From Gammaproteobacteria bacterium (lineage in GTDB: Bacteria > Pseudomonadota > Gammaproteobacteria > DSM-19610): DNA of 40,515 bases. Both the position numbers and the translations under genes were made by a program. The notes under the pieces were generated by a model. That model did no database searches and was not told the origin of the DNA. It was given only the letters and a program-made list of their open reading frames with translations. Positions 30,834-38,593 of the stretch are shown here, piece by piece. How positions within the stretch are numbered: the stretch's first letter is position 1; every line of letters begins with the position of its first letter. Location: the NCBI GenBank assembly GCA_011321775.1, contig DROT01000209.1, forward strand, positions 1 to 40,515, given 5' to 3'.

Positions 30834-30862
30834 AGTGTACTCACGCCGGGGACAGAATTGAA
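30834..30862 (-). promoter_or_regulatory. Possible pepA promoter
   Basis: On the minus strand TTCAAT (30857-30862) and TACACT (30834-30839) are 17 bases apart in the pepA-lptF divergent region, about 48 bases before pepA. Both hexamers are only moderate matches. Confidence 0.35.
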
Positions 30863-30903
30863 ATCCATGCCCGGCGCCGATCGATCGTATCCGGAACAGG
30901 AGC

Positions 30904-31980
30904 ATGCCGCTGGTACTACACCGTTATCTGGGCAGGGAGTTGCTGCACTACTGGCTGCTCATCGCGGTGGTGTTGTGGCTGGTCCTGGTGACGGCCCGTT
31001 TCTCGCTGTACCTGGGGCAGGCGGCGGCGGGGCGTCTGCCGGCGGTGACCGTGTTGTCCTTGCTGGCGCTGAAGTCCGTGGCCTTCTTCGTGTTTCTGTT
31101 GCCGCTGGCGCTGTTCCTGGCCTTGCTGTGGCTGCTGGGACGGCTCAATCGTGACCACGAGTCACTGGCCCTGGCCGCCTGTGGGGTCGGCCCGCGGCAG
31201 TGGTATCGCGCCTTTGCCGTGCCGGTGCTGGGGATCGCCGTGCTGGTGGCGGCGCTGAGCTGGTACCTGGTGCCGTTCACCAACGCCATGGGTTACCGGT
31301 TGCGCGCCGCGGCCGAGCAGCAGGTGGATGCCGCGGTGTTGCAACCCGGTCGCTTTCATCAGCTGCGCCACGGCCGCTGGCTGCTGTTCGCGCGTCGCGC
31401 CGGAGAGAAACCGGGTGCCCTCGAGGACGTGTTCGTGCACGTGCGCGGCGCGCAGGGCCCTCAACTGCTGGTGGCGAAGCGGGCCGTCGTGCATCAGCGC
31501 GATGGCGAGCCCTTCCTGAGCCTGTACCACGGGCGTCGCTACCAGGGGCAGCCCGGTCGTGCCGACTACCGGGTGCTGGAGTACGACGAGTACGGCATCC
31601 GCCTGAAACCGCAGGCGCCCGAGCCGGTGCGCAAGTGGGACGCGGTGCCGACCGCGACCTTGCGGCACCAGCCGGGGCCACAGGCCCGGGCCGAGTGGCA
31701 GCAGCGTCTGTCCCGGCCGATCAGCGTGCTGGTGCTGGCCCTGATGGCGCTGCCGCTGGGACGCTTCCGCCCCGGCAGCGGTCGTTATTATCCCCTGTGG
31801 CTGGGCGTGCTGCTGTTCACCCTCTATTTCAACCTGCTGGGTACCGGCCAGATCTGGCTGGAACGCGGTGTGCTGCCGTCCTGGCTGGGGCTGTGGTGGG
31901 TACACGTGCTGGTGCCGGCGTCATTCTTCGCCTGGCTGGCGTTGTGGCGCCGACTGGCGCGGCCCGGGCGGAAGGGATGA
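30904..31980 (+). CDS. lptF: LPS export ABC transporter permease LptF
   Basis: A 358-residue inner-membrane permease of the LptB2FGC lipopolysaccharide extractor. It has three N-terminal helices (about 12-35, 52-75, 98-120), a large periplasmic beta-jellyroll (about 125-255) and three C-terminal helices starting at RPISVLVLALMALPLGRF. The first cytoplasmic loop holds ESLALAACGVGPRQW, the coupling helix region for LptB. Divergent pepA and the four-base overlap with lptG are both standard. Confidence 0.96.
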   Translation: MPLVLHRYLGRELLHYWLLIAVVLWLVLVTARFSLYLGQAAAGRLPAVTVLSLLALKSVAFFVFLLPLALFLALLWLLGRLNRDHESLALAACGVGPRQWYRAFAVPVLGIAVLVAALSWYLVPFTNAMGYRLRAAAEQQVDAAVLQPGRFHQLRHGRWLLFARRAGEKPGALEDVFVHVRGAQGPQLLVAKRAVVHQRDGEPFLSLYHGRRYQGQPGRADYRVLEYDEYGIRLKPQAPEPVRKWDAVPTATLRHQPGPQARAEWQQRLSRPISVLVLALMALPLGRFRPGSGRYYPLWLGVLLFTLYFNLLGTGQIWLERGVLPSWLGLWWVHVLVPASFFAWLALWRRLARPGRKG

Positions 31981-33074
31981 AACGCATCGACCTCTATCTC
32001 GGACGGGCGGTGATCGCGGGCGCCTTGCTGGCCTGGGCGGTGGTGGTATCGCTCGATGCGGTATTTGCCTTCCTCGGTGAAGTGGGGGATATCGGTCGCG
32101 GCAGCTATGTGCTCGCCGATGTCCTGCGCTACGTGGCCCTGACCCTGCCGGCGCGTGCCTACCAGTCCTTCCCCATGGCGGCCCTGATCGGCGCGCTGCT
32201 GGGTCTCGGAAGCCTGGCGGCGCATGGAGAACTGGACGCCATGCGGCTGGCGGGCTGTTCCCCGCTACGGCTGGCGCGGGCCGTGCTGCAGGCCGGCGTC
32301 CTGCTGTTGCTGCTGGCCGTGCTCGTCGGCGAGGGCTGGGCTCCCGGCTGGCAGCAGCTCGCCGGCCGCCTGCGTACTTCGGCCATCTTCGGCGATGCCA
32401 GCGTGCAGACCGACAGTGGCTTCTGGGTACACGATGGTGAACGACTGATCCAGGTCGGCGAGGCGAGCGCCGACGGCAGTCTTCAGAACCTGGTCGTCTA
32501 CGAGCTCGGCCGGGGAACGCGACTGGACTCGGTGACGGCAGTCGCCTCCGCCACCTATCGCAAGGGTGTGTGGCAGTTGGCCGACGTTCGCAGCACGCTG
32601 TTCGAAGCGGACGCCACGGAGGTCCGGCTACGACCCGAGGCGCGCTGGCCGCGACTGATCGATCCGCGGCTGGCGCGACTGCTGACGCGCGACGCCGGCA
32701 CCCTGTCGCTGCCCCAGCTCGGGCGCTACATTGCCTACCTCGAGGACAATGGTGGCGAGGTGGGTATCTACCGGCTTCGCTACTGGCAGCGGCTGCTGTT
32801 CCCGCTGACGGTGTTCGCCATGCTGTTGCTGGCGCTGGCCCTGGTGCTCGGCCGGCTGGGACGGGCGGGTGGCGGTCTGCGGCTGCTGGCCGCCGTGGTC
32901 GCCGGCTTGCTGTTCAAGTTGTTGACCGATCTCGTGGCCCAGGCCGGCATCGTCTACGGCATGCCCCCCTGGCTGAGCGCCGGGTTGCCGTCCCTGCTGG
33001 TGCTGTTGTCCGGCCTGTGGCTGCTGGGCGGCGGGCACGCCGCAGCCGGTCTGCATGCCCGGACCGATGCCTGA
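31977..33074 (+). CDS. lptG: LPS export ABC transporter permease LptG
   Basis: A 365-residue partner of LptF with the same six-helix plus jellyroll plan. It begins MKRIDLYLGRAVIAG, has GELDAMRLAGCSPLRLARAV as its coupling region, and ends with three helices. The start overlaps the lptF stop (ATGA). An upstream in-frame extension to 31200 is only the lptF shadow. It ends two bases from the convergent RDD gene, so no terminator fits between them. Confidence 0.96.
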   Translation: MKRIDLYLGRAVIAGALLAWAVVVSLDAVFAFLGEVGDIGRGSYVLADVLRYVALTLPARAYQSFPMAALIGALLGLGSLAAHGELDAMRLAGCSPLRLARAVLQAGVLLLLLAVLVGEGWAPGWQQLAGRLRTSAIFGDASVQTDSGFWVHDGERLIQVGEASADGSLQNLVVYELGRGTRLDSVTAVASATYRKGVWQLADVRSTLFEADATEVRLRPEARWPRLIDPRLARLLTRDAGTLSLPQLGRYIAYLEDNGGEVGIYRLRYWQRLLFPLTVFAMLLLALALVLGRLGRAGGGLRLLAAVVAGLLFKLLTDLVAQAGIVYGMPPWLSAGLPSLLVLLSGLWLLGGGHAAAGLHARTDA

Positions 33075-33075
33075 G

Positions 33076-33513
33076 TCAGGGATTCTTTTCCAGTTGCACG
33101 ATGCAGGTTTCGGAGAAGCGATCGTGCCAGGTGAGGCGGTCGCGATCCACCAGCATCCACAGGTACCCCAGCCCGAACAGCAGCGCCGAGGGAATCGCCA
33201 CCAGGAAGCGCAGCAGTGCCTGCATCCAGGTGATCGGCCCCGGTCTGAGGTTGCGCAGTTGCAGCTTCCAGGCGCGCATGCCGAGCGTCTGCCCGCCGTG
33301 CAGCCAGAACCAGCCATAGAAGAAGAAGGCGATGAACAGCAGGTAGGTCGACAGCAGCGGGTTGCCCGCGGGGATGGCGTCGCCGCCGTTGAGCGCCACC
33401 GCCAGGGCCGTGGCGATGAACCACAGCGCGAGCAGCAGCAGGGTGTCGTAGAACAGGGCGGCGAGCCGCCGGAACAGGCCGGCGGGGCGAGCGGGGCTGT
33501 GGTCGTCTGACAT
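33076..33513 (-). CDS. RDD family membrane protein
   Basis: A protein of 145 residues with the RDD-domain layout. AGLFRRLAALFYDTLLLLALW (Arg and Asp of the family name flank the first helix) is followed by a second helix (STYLLFIAFFFYGWFWLHGGQTLGM), then RAWKLQL and a third hydrophobic stretch. The function of the family is mostly unknown; some members have been linked to ion transport. A much longer open frame continues upstream through tRNA-Glu and pcnB but is a high-GC shadow; ATG 33513 gives the family-length protein. Confidence 0.88.
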   Translation of the reverse strand: MSDDHSPARPAGLFRRLAALFYDTLLLLALWFIATALAVALNGGDAIPAGNPLLSTYLLFIAFFFYGWFWLHGGQTLGMRAWKLQLRNLRPGPITWMQALLRFLVAIPSALLFGLGYLWMLVDRDRLTWHDRFSETCIVQLEKNP

Positions 33514-33544
33514 GGCTGCCGTCGTGCTTGCGCGCAAGAAACGA

Positions 33545-33560
33545 CCGCCGCGGGCGGCGG
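33545..33560 (-). terminator. Hairpin after tRNA-Glu
   Basis: CCGCCG and CGGCGG form a 6-bp stem with a 4-base loop. On the minus strand it is followed by TCGTTTCTT. It lies 21 bases after the tRNA-Glu CCA end and 32 bases before the RDD start, so termination or read-through into that gene are both possible. Confidence 0.5.
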
Positions 33561-33580
33561 CCTGACGCGCTGGTGATAGA

Positions 33581-33655
33581 TGGCGCTCCCTAGGGGAATC
33601 GAACCCCTGTCGCCGGCGTGAGAGGCCGGTGTCCTGACCGCTAGACGAAGGGAGC
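33581..33655 (-). tRNA. tRNA-Glu(CTC)
   Basis: A full cloverleaf with acceptor GCTCCCT paired to AGGGAGC. The anticodon stem CCGGC/GCCGG has loop CTCTCAC (anticodon CTC). The T-arm is AGGGG-TTCGATT-CCCCT, and an encoded CCA is present. CTC reads GAG; many bacteria manage with TTC only, so this is an extra isoacceptor useful at high GC. Confidence 0.95.
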
Positions 33656-33693
33656 GCAGTCCGCCGGACGCTGTATGAATGCCGGCGGGGTGC

Positions 33694-33724
33694 TATTATA
33701 CGCACTGTTACTACTCGGGAACAA
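33694..33724. promoter_or_regulatory. Bidirectional promoter of tRNA-Glu and pcnB
   Basis: The sequence TATTATA at 33694-33700 is readable as a -10 on both strands. On the minus strand TTGTTC (33719-33724), 18 bases, TATAAT (33695-33700) drives tRNA-Glu. On the plus strand TG-C-TATTAT is an extended -10 for pcnB. The pcnB GTG start lies about 30 bases from the expected start site. Confidence 0.65.
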
Positions 33725-33735
33725 GCGAAAATAAC

Positions 33736-35070
33736 GTGACCAATCAAGGCGATATCGATTCCGGTAGCGTCCAGCGGGTCACCGTCCCCAGGTCCGGGCA
33801 CGTCATATCGCGGGCCAACATCAGTTCCAGTGCGCTCAAGGTGCTGTACCGGCTGAAGGAAGCCGGCTTCCAGGCCTACCTGGTTGGCGGTGGCGTGCGT
33901 GACCTGTTGCTGGGACGCGAACCCAAGGATTTCGATGTCGGGACGGATGCCACGCCGGAACAGGTGCGGCAGCTGTTCCGCAACTGCCGACTCATCGGGC
34001 GCCGATTCCGGCTGGCGCACGTGCGTTTCGGCCGCGAGATCATCGAGGTCGCCACCTTCCGTGCGCGTCACGACGAGGACACGGACGCCGACCGCGACAG
34101 CGCACGCTCCGACGAGGGCCGCATCCTGCGCGACAACGTCTACGGCACCATCGAGGACGATGTCTGGCGGCGCGATTTCACCGTCAACGCGTTGTACTAC
34201 GATATCCGCGACTTTTCCGTGATCGACTACGTGGGTGGCCTGCACGACCTGGAGAGCGGCACCCTGCGCGTCATCGGCGAACCGGAGCAGCGTTTCCGCG
34301 AGGATCCGGTTCGCATGCTGCGCGCCGTGCGCTTTGCCGCCAAGCTGGGATTCCGCATCGATCCCGCCAGCGAGACGGTGATCCAGGAACTCGGCTATCT
34401 GCTCGAGGACATCCCCTCGGCGCGCCTGTTCGACGAGGTGCTGAAGCTGTTTCTCGGCGGCTGCGCGGTGGCCACCTACGAACTGCTGCGCCACTACGAC
34501 CTGTTCCGCATCCTCTTTCCCATGACCGAGGAATCCCTGGGCCGGGAAGAAGAGGGCTTTCCGCACACCTTCGTGTTGCGGGCGCTGGAGAATACCGACC
34601 AGCGCCTGGCCGAGGGCAAGCCGGTGACGCCGGCCTTCCTCTATGCCGCCCTGCTGTGGGAGCCCATGCGCCTGCGCATGCAGGAGCTGCTCGAAGACGG
34701 CATGTCGCCGCTGGAGGCGGCGCAGCTCGCCGGCAACCAGATCACCGCCGAACAGGTCGCGGTAACCTCGCTGCCGAAGCGTTTCAGCTTTCCCATGCGC
34801 GAGATCTGGACCCTGCAGCCGCGGCTGGAGCGCCGGCGCGGCAAGGCCCCCCAGCGCACCCTGCAGCATCCGCGCTTTCGCGCCGCCTATGACTTCCTGC
34901 TGCTGCGCGCCGAGGTCGGCGAGGCACCGGAGGAACTCGCGGCCTGGTGGACCGCGTTCCAGAACCGCGACGCCGCTGAGCAGGAGCCGGTGGCGGCCGC
35001 CGCACCGGCGAAGAAGAAACGCCGTCGCCGGCGGCGCAAGCGCAAGCCCGCCGCCGCCAGCGATGACTGA
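33736..35070 (+). CDS. pcnB: Poly(A) polymerase I PcnB
   Basis: A 444-residue class II nucleotidyltransferase that adds poly(A) tails to RNA and promotes decay. The catalytic LVGGGVRDLLLGREPKDFDVGT sits about 33-54 residues into the protein, with paired Asp. RRDFTVNALYYDI and RMLRAVRFAAKLGF follow, then the neck and body. The C-terminus is strongly basic (AKKKRRRRRRKRKPAA), typical of PcnB and unlike CCA-adding enzymes. I take GTG 33736 as start because an in-frame ATG at 33679 lies upstream of the -10 box. It overlaps folK by eight bases. Confidence 0.94.
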   Translation: MTNQGDIDSGSVQRVTVPRSGHVISRANISSSALKVLYRLKEAGFQAYLVGGGVRDLLLGREPKDFDVGTDATPEQVRQLFRNCRLIGRRFRLAHVRFGREIIEVATFRARHDEDTDADRDSARSDEGRILRDNVYGTIEDDVWRRDFTVNALYYDIRDFSVIDYVGGLHDLESGTLRVIGEPEQRFREDPVRMLRAVRFAAKLGFRIDPASETVIQELGYLLEDIPSARLFDEVLKLFLGGCAVATYELLRHYDLFRILFPMTEESLGREEEGFPHTFVLRALENTDQRLAEGKPVTPAFLYAALLWEPMRLRMQELLEDGMSPLEAAQLAGNQITAEQVAVTSLPKRFSFPMREIWTLQPRLERRRGKAPQRTLQHPRFRAAYDFLLLRAEVGEAPEELAAWWTAFQNRDAAEQEPVAAAAPAKKKRRRRRRKRKPAAASDD

Positions 35071-35572
35071 GGTTACGGCCTACATCGGGCTCGGCAGCAA
35101 CCTGCAGGAGCCGCGGGCGCAGTTGCGCTCGGCGCTGGAGGCGCTGGCGGAGCTGCCGCAGGGTCGCCTGGCTGCGGTCTCTTCGCTCTATCGCAGCGCG
35201 CCCATGGGGCCACAGGACCAGCCCGACTATCTCAATGCCGTGGCGCGTATCGAGACCGCGCTGGAACCGGAACCCCTGCTGGATACGTTGCAGGCCATCG
35301 AGCGCGCGCAGGGAAGGGTGCGCACGCGCCGCTGGGGACCGCGCACCCTCGACCTGGACCTGCTGCTGTACGGTGAGCGCATCATCGACAGCGAACGCCT
35401 GAGCGTGCCCCATCCCGGACTGGCGGAACGCGACTTCGTGCTCTGTCCGCTGGCCGAACTCGACGCGGGACTGGAGATCCCCGGGCAGGGTCCCGTGCAG
35501 CAACTGCTGGCGTGTTGCCCGTCCGATGGCCTGACGCGGGTCGGAACCTGTCCCCTTCCCGCGGCCTGCTAG
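35063..35572 (+). CDS. folK: 2-amino-4-hydroxy-6-hydroxymethyldihydropteridine pyrophosphokinase FolK
   Basis: This 169-residue protein transfers pyrophosphate from ATP to the pterin in folate synthesis. The start MTEVTAYIGLGSNLQEP, then YRSAPMG and QDQPDYLNAV, precede RRWGPRTLDLDLLLYG, which carries the paired Asp that bind Mg. PHPGLAERDFVLCPL closes the active site. The start lies inside the end of pcnB (eight-base overlap). folK followed by dgk and panB is a common gammaproteobacterial order. Confidence 0.96.
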   Translation: MTEVTAYIGLGSNLQEPRAQLRSALEALAELPQGRLAAVSSLYRSAPMGPQDQPDYLNAVARIETALEPEPLLDTLQAIERAQGRVRTRRWGPRTLDLDLLLYGERIIDSERLSVPHPGLAERDFVLCPLAELDAGLEIPGQGPVQQLLACCPSDGLTRVGTCPLPAAC

Positions 35573-35581
35573 CCACCGCTC

Positions 35582-36256
35582 ATGGCGCACCCGCGTTTCA
35601 TCGCTGTCGAAGGGCCCATCGGTGTTGGCAAGACCAGCCTGGCGCGCCGCCTGGCGGAGACCTTCGGCAGCGAGCTGCTGCTGGAGGGCGCGGCCGACAA
35701 CCCCTTCCTGGAACGCTTCTACCGCAACCCGCGCGCGGCCGCGCTGCAGACCCAGTTGTTCTTCCTGCTGCAGCGCGCCCAGCAGATGCAGGAACTTCGC
35801 CAGGACGATCTGTTCGAACCGGTACGGGTGGCGGATTTCCTCATGGACAAGGATCGCCTGTTCGCCCGGCTGACGCTGGACGCCGAGGAGTACCGGCTGT
35901 ACGAGCAGGTCTACGAGCATCTGGCACCCGACGTGCCGCGGCCGGATCTGGTAATCTACCTGCAGGCCCCGGTAGAGGTGCTGCTCGGCCGTATCCGCAA
36001 ACGCGGCATTGCCAGCGAACAGGCCATGGAACCCGCCTATCTGCGCTCGCTGTGCGACGCCTACCTGCGTTTCTTCCACTACTACGACGAGGCTCCGTTG
36101 CTGATCGTGAATGCCGCCGACATCAACCTGGTGGACAGCGATTCCGACTATCGGGCCCTGCTCGAGCAGATGGAACAGGTGAAGAGCGGCCGGCACTATT
36201 TCAATCCCCTGCCGGAGTCGCTGCGTGTGAGTGAACACGGAGAGAGACATGGCTGA
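35582..36256 (+). CDS. Deoxynucleoside kinase (dNK family)
   Basis: A 224-residue P-loop kinase. FIAVEGPIGVGKTSLARRLAE (P-loop) is at about 6-26, LLLEGAADNPFLERFY follows, FLMDKDRLFARLTL is near 87-100, and the LID arginines RIRKRG are near 138. It resembles the bacterial deoxyadenosine/deoxyguanosine kinases found between folK and panB in many gammaproteobacteria. Substrate choice cannot be read from sequence. It starts nine bases after folK and overlaps panB by eight bases. Confidence 0.9.
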   Translation: MAHPRFIAVEGPIGVGKTSLARRLAETFGSELLLEGAADNPFLERFYRNPRAAALQTQLFFLLQRAQQMQELRQDDLFEPVRVADFLMDKDRLFARLTLDAEEYRLYEQVYEHLAPDVPRPDLVIYLQAPVEVLLGRIRKRGIASEQAMEPAYLRSLCDAYLRFFHYYDEAPLLIVNAADINLVDSDSDYRALLEQMEQVKSGRHYFNPLPESLRVSEHGERHG

Positions 36257-37055
36257 ACCCCGCTTTCATACCATCGCCACCCTGCGGCGCCTCAAGCAGG
36301 AGGGCGAGAAGATCGCCTGTGTCACCAGCTATGACGCCAGCTTCACCAGCCGGCTGGAAGAGGCGGGCGTGGAGGTGCTGCTGGTCGGCGATTCCCTGGG
36401 CATGGTGATCCAGGGCCATGAATCCACCCTGCCGGTGACGGTGTCCGACATGGTCTACCATGCCGCCTGCGTCGCCCGTGCCGGCCGCTCGGCGCTGAGG
36501 ATCGTCGACATGCCCTTCATGAGCTACGCCGACACCTCCAGGGCGCTGGACAATGCCGCGCGCCTGATGGCTGAGGGTGGCGCGCACATGGTGAAGCTGG
36601 AGGGCGGCCGGCGGCTGTGCCCGACCGTCGAGGCCCTGACCAGCCAGGGGATCCCGGTGTGCGCCCACCTCGGGCTGACGCCGCAGTCGGTGCACCAGCT
36701 GGGCGGCTACCGCGTGCAGGGTCGGGAGCCGGACGCGGCGCGCCGGCTGCTGGAGGACGCCCGCGCGCTGCAGCAGGCGGGGGCCTCGCTGCTGGTGCTG
36801 GAATGTATCCCGGCGGTGCTCGGTGGCGAAGTCAGCCGCGAACTCGAGATTCCCGTCATCGGTATCGGCGCGGGGCCGGACTGTGACGGACAGGTACTGG
36901 TGCTCTACGACCTGCTGGGCATCACCCCGGGACGGCGCCCGAGTTTCAGCCGGGATTTCCTCGCCGATGGCGGCAACATCGCGGACGCGTTACGGGCCTA
37001 CGTCGAAGCGGTGAAGGGCGGGCAGTTTCCGGCGCCGGAGCACTGTTTCTCCTGA
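36249..37055 (+). CDS. panB: Ketopantoate hydroxymethyltransferase PanB
   Basis: This 268-residue TIM-barrel enzyme makes ketopantoate from 2-oxoisovalerate and methylene-THF, the first committed step to pantothenate. VTSYDASFTSRLEEAGVEVLLVGDSLGMV (Mg Asp) and VDMPFMSY (second Asp) come first. MVKLEGG (Glu) and VCAHLGLTPQSVHQLGG follow. The start follows AGAGAGAC inside the end of dgk; its stop shares a base with panC (TGATG). Confidence 0.97.
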   Translation: MAEPRFHTIATLRRLKQEGEKIACVTSYDASFTSRLEEAGVEVLLVGDSLGMVIQGHESTLPVTVSDMVYHAACVARAGRSALRIVDMPFMSYADTSRALDNAARLMAEGGAHMVKLEGGRRLCPTVEALTSQGIPVCAHLGLTPQSVHQLGGYRVQGREPDAARRLLEDARALQQAGASLLVLECIPAVLGGEVSRELEIPVIGIGAGPDCDGQVLVLYDLLGITPGRRPSFSRDFLADGGNIADALRAYVEAVKGGQFPAPEHCFS

Positions 37056-37897
37056 TGCAGACGGTCAACGATGCCGGCGGGTTGAGAGCGGTCGTGGGCC
37101 GGTGGCGCCGCGACGGTCAGCGCGTCGCCTTCGTCCCCACCATGGGCAACCTGCACCAGGGACACCTGGAACTGGTACGTCGGGCCGCGCGCCTGGCCGA
37201 GCGCGTGGTGGTGAGCATTTTCGTCAATCCCACCCAGTTCGGGCCCGGCGAGGATTTCGATGCCTATCCCCGTACGCTGGAAGACGATCGTGAGTTGCTG
37301 CAACGTGAGTCGACGGACCTGCTGTTCACCCCCGGGGTGGAGACGCTCTATCCGGGCGGCACGCAGCAGACCACCCGTATCGAGGTTCCGGGGATGAGCC
37401 GTGGGCTGTGTGACGCCTTCCGGCCGGGCCATTTCGAAGGCGTGGCCACGGTGGTGGCGCGCCTGTTCAACCTGGTGCAGCCCGATGTGGCGGTGTTCGG
37501 CGAGAAGGACTACCAGCAACTGGCGGTCATCCGCCGCATGGTGCGCGACCTGTGCTGGCCCATCGACATCGAGGGCGTGGCGACCGTGCGCGAGGCCGAC
37601 GGCCTGGCCATGAGCTCACGCAACCGCTACCTCGACGAGGCGCAGCGCCGCCGGGCACCACGGCTCTACCAGACCCTGTGCGAAGTGGCGGAAAGCCTGC
37701 GCAGCGCACCGGCTGCCCACGAGGCACTGGAGGCGCGGGCGATGGAAAGTCTCGAACAGGCCGGGTTCGTGCCCGAATACGTCAGCATCCGCCATGCCGA
37801 CACCCTGCTGCCGCTGGCGCCGGGGGAGCGTCCGGCGGTGGTGCTGGCCGCCGCGCGCCTGGGCAGCGCGCGCCTGATCGACAATGTGCGGGTGTAA
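37055..37897 (+). CDS. panC: Pantothenate synthetase PanC
   Basis: This 280-residue ATP-dependent ligase joins pantoate to beta-alanine. FVPTMGNLHQGHLELVRRA has the HIGH-like motif. NPTQFGPGEDFDAYPRT, FGEKDYQQLAVIRRMV and the KMSKS-like MSSRNRYL follow. It is coupled to panB. The palindromic element copy B begins 13 bases after its stop, separating it from panD, which makes its substrate beta-alanine. Confidence 0.97.
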   Translation: MQTVNDAGGLRAVVGRWRRDGQRVAFVPTMGNLHQGHLELVRRAARLAERVVVSIFVNPTQFGPGEDFDAYPRTLEDDRELLQRESTDLLFTPGVETLYPGGTQQTTRIEVPGMSRGLCDAFRPGHFEGVATVVARLFNLVQPDVAVFGEKDYQQLAVIRRMVRDLCWPIDIEGVATVREADGLAMSSRNRYLDEAQRRRAPRLYQTLCEVAESLRSAPAAHEALEARAMESLEQAGFVPEYVSIRHADTLLPLAPGERPAVVLAAARLGSARLIDNVRV

Positions 37898-37910
37898 GAC
37901 TCCGCAGGTC

Positions 37911-38110
37911 GCAGCTATTCAGTTCACCGAGGGGAACACGCCTCTTCCCTCAGGTGACCGCTTTTCTCCTTGAAATGGGCCCACTTTTCAGGGCCGGCCT
38001 GAACTCGCTGCGCTCAGACAACGGCCGGCTTTTTCCTGAAAAGTGGGCCCATTTCAAGGCGCGGTCAATTCGGTCAGAGGCGTGCTCCCCTCGGTAAACT
38101 GAATAGCTGC
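37911..38110. repeat. Large palindromic element, copy B
   Basis: This occupies most of the 305-base gap between panC and panD. Outer arms 37911-37944 and 38077-38110 are complementary over 34 bases with two mismatches, and their sequence is unrelated to the arms of copy A. The 142-base core (37940-38081) matches copy A (4971-5112) except at 11 positions. The variable stem reads CCCACTTTTCAGG paired with CCTGAAAAGTGGG. The 23-base loop differs from copy A by one base. Both arm mismatches are C-A on the plus strand and so would be G-U in a minus-strand transcript. Confidence 0.9.
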
Positions 38111-38140
38111 GGACAACATGGGGTTAAAGCCCGGGAGAGT

Positions 38141-38169
38141 TTGCAGCGTATTGTCGATCTTGGGATAAT
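38141..38169 (+). promoter_or_regulatory. panD promoter
   Basis: TTGCAG (38141-38146), 17 bases, then GATAAT (38164-38169) with an extended TG-G just before it. The expected transcript start is near 38176, 27 bases before panD and just downstream of palindrome copy B, so panD can be transcribed independently of panBC. Confidence 0.6.
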
Positions 38170-38202
38170 GTCGCTCTTCGTCTCCAGGCAGGATCGACCC
38201 GG

Positions 38203-38583
38203 ATGCAGATTACGCTGCTGAAATCCAAGCTGCACCACGCCCGAGTGACCCACTCCGAGCTGGAGTACGAGGGTTCCTGCGCCATCGACAGCGCCTTGCT
38301 GGAAGCGGCCGACATCCGCGAGTACGAGCAGATCCATATCTACAACCTCGCCAACGGCGAACGTTTCAGCACCTACGCCATTCGCGCCGAGCGGGACTCG
38401 GGGATCATTTCCATCAATGGTGCCGCGGCGCACAAGGCGGCTCCGGGTGACCGTATCATCATCTGCACCTATGCCGTCCTGGACCAGCAGGAGGCAGCCG
38501 GTTTTCACCCCCGGCTGGTGTACCTCGACGCCGGCAACAGCATCGTGCGCCAGCGCGATTCCATCCCGGTCCAGGTGGCCTGA
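38203..38583 (+). CDS. panD: Aspartate 1-decarboxylase PanD
   Basis: A 126-residue pyruvoyl enzyme that makes beta-alanine for pantothenate. The self-cleavage site EYEGSCAID gives Gly24-Ser25, with Ser25 becoming the pyruvoyl group. Lys9 (LKSKLHHA) and the later [12 protein letters not shown] are conserved. It has its own promoter after palindrome copy B and is convergent with mltF, ten bases away. Confidence 0.97.
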   Translation: MQITLLKSKLHHARVTHSELEYEGSCAIDSALLEAADIREYEQIHIYNLANGERFSTYAIRAERDSGIISINGAAAHKAAPGDRIIICTYAVLDQQEAAGFHPRLVYLDAGNSIVRQRDSIPVQVA

Positions 38584-38593
38584 GTATCGCGTT

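Noticed and set aside
33076-34869. 597-codon minus-strand frame ending in the RDD protein
   Set aside because: Upstream of 33513 it runs through tRNA-Glu and antisense to pcnB; only the last 145 codons match the RDD family.
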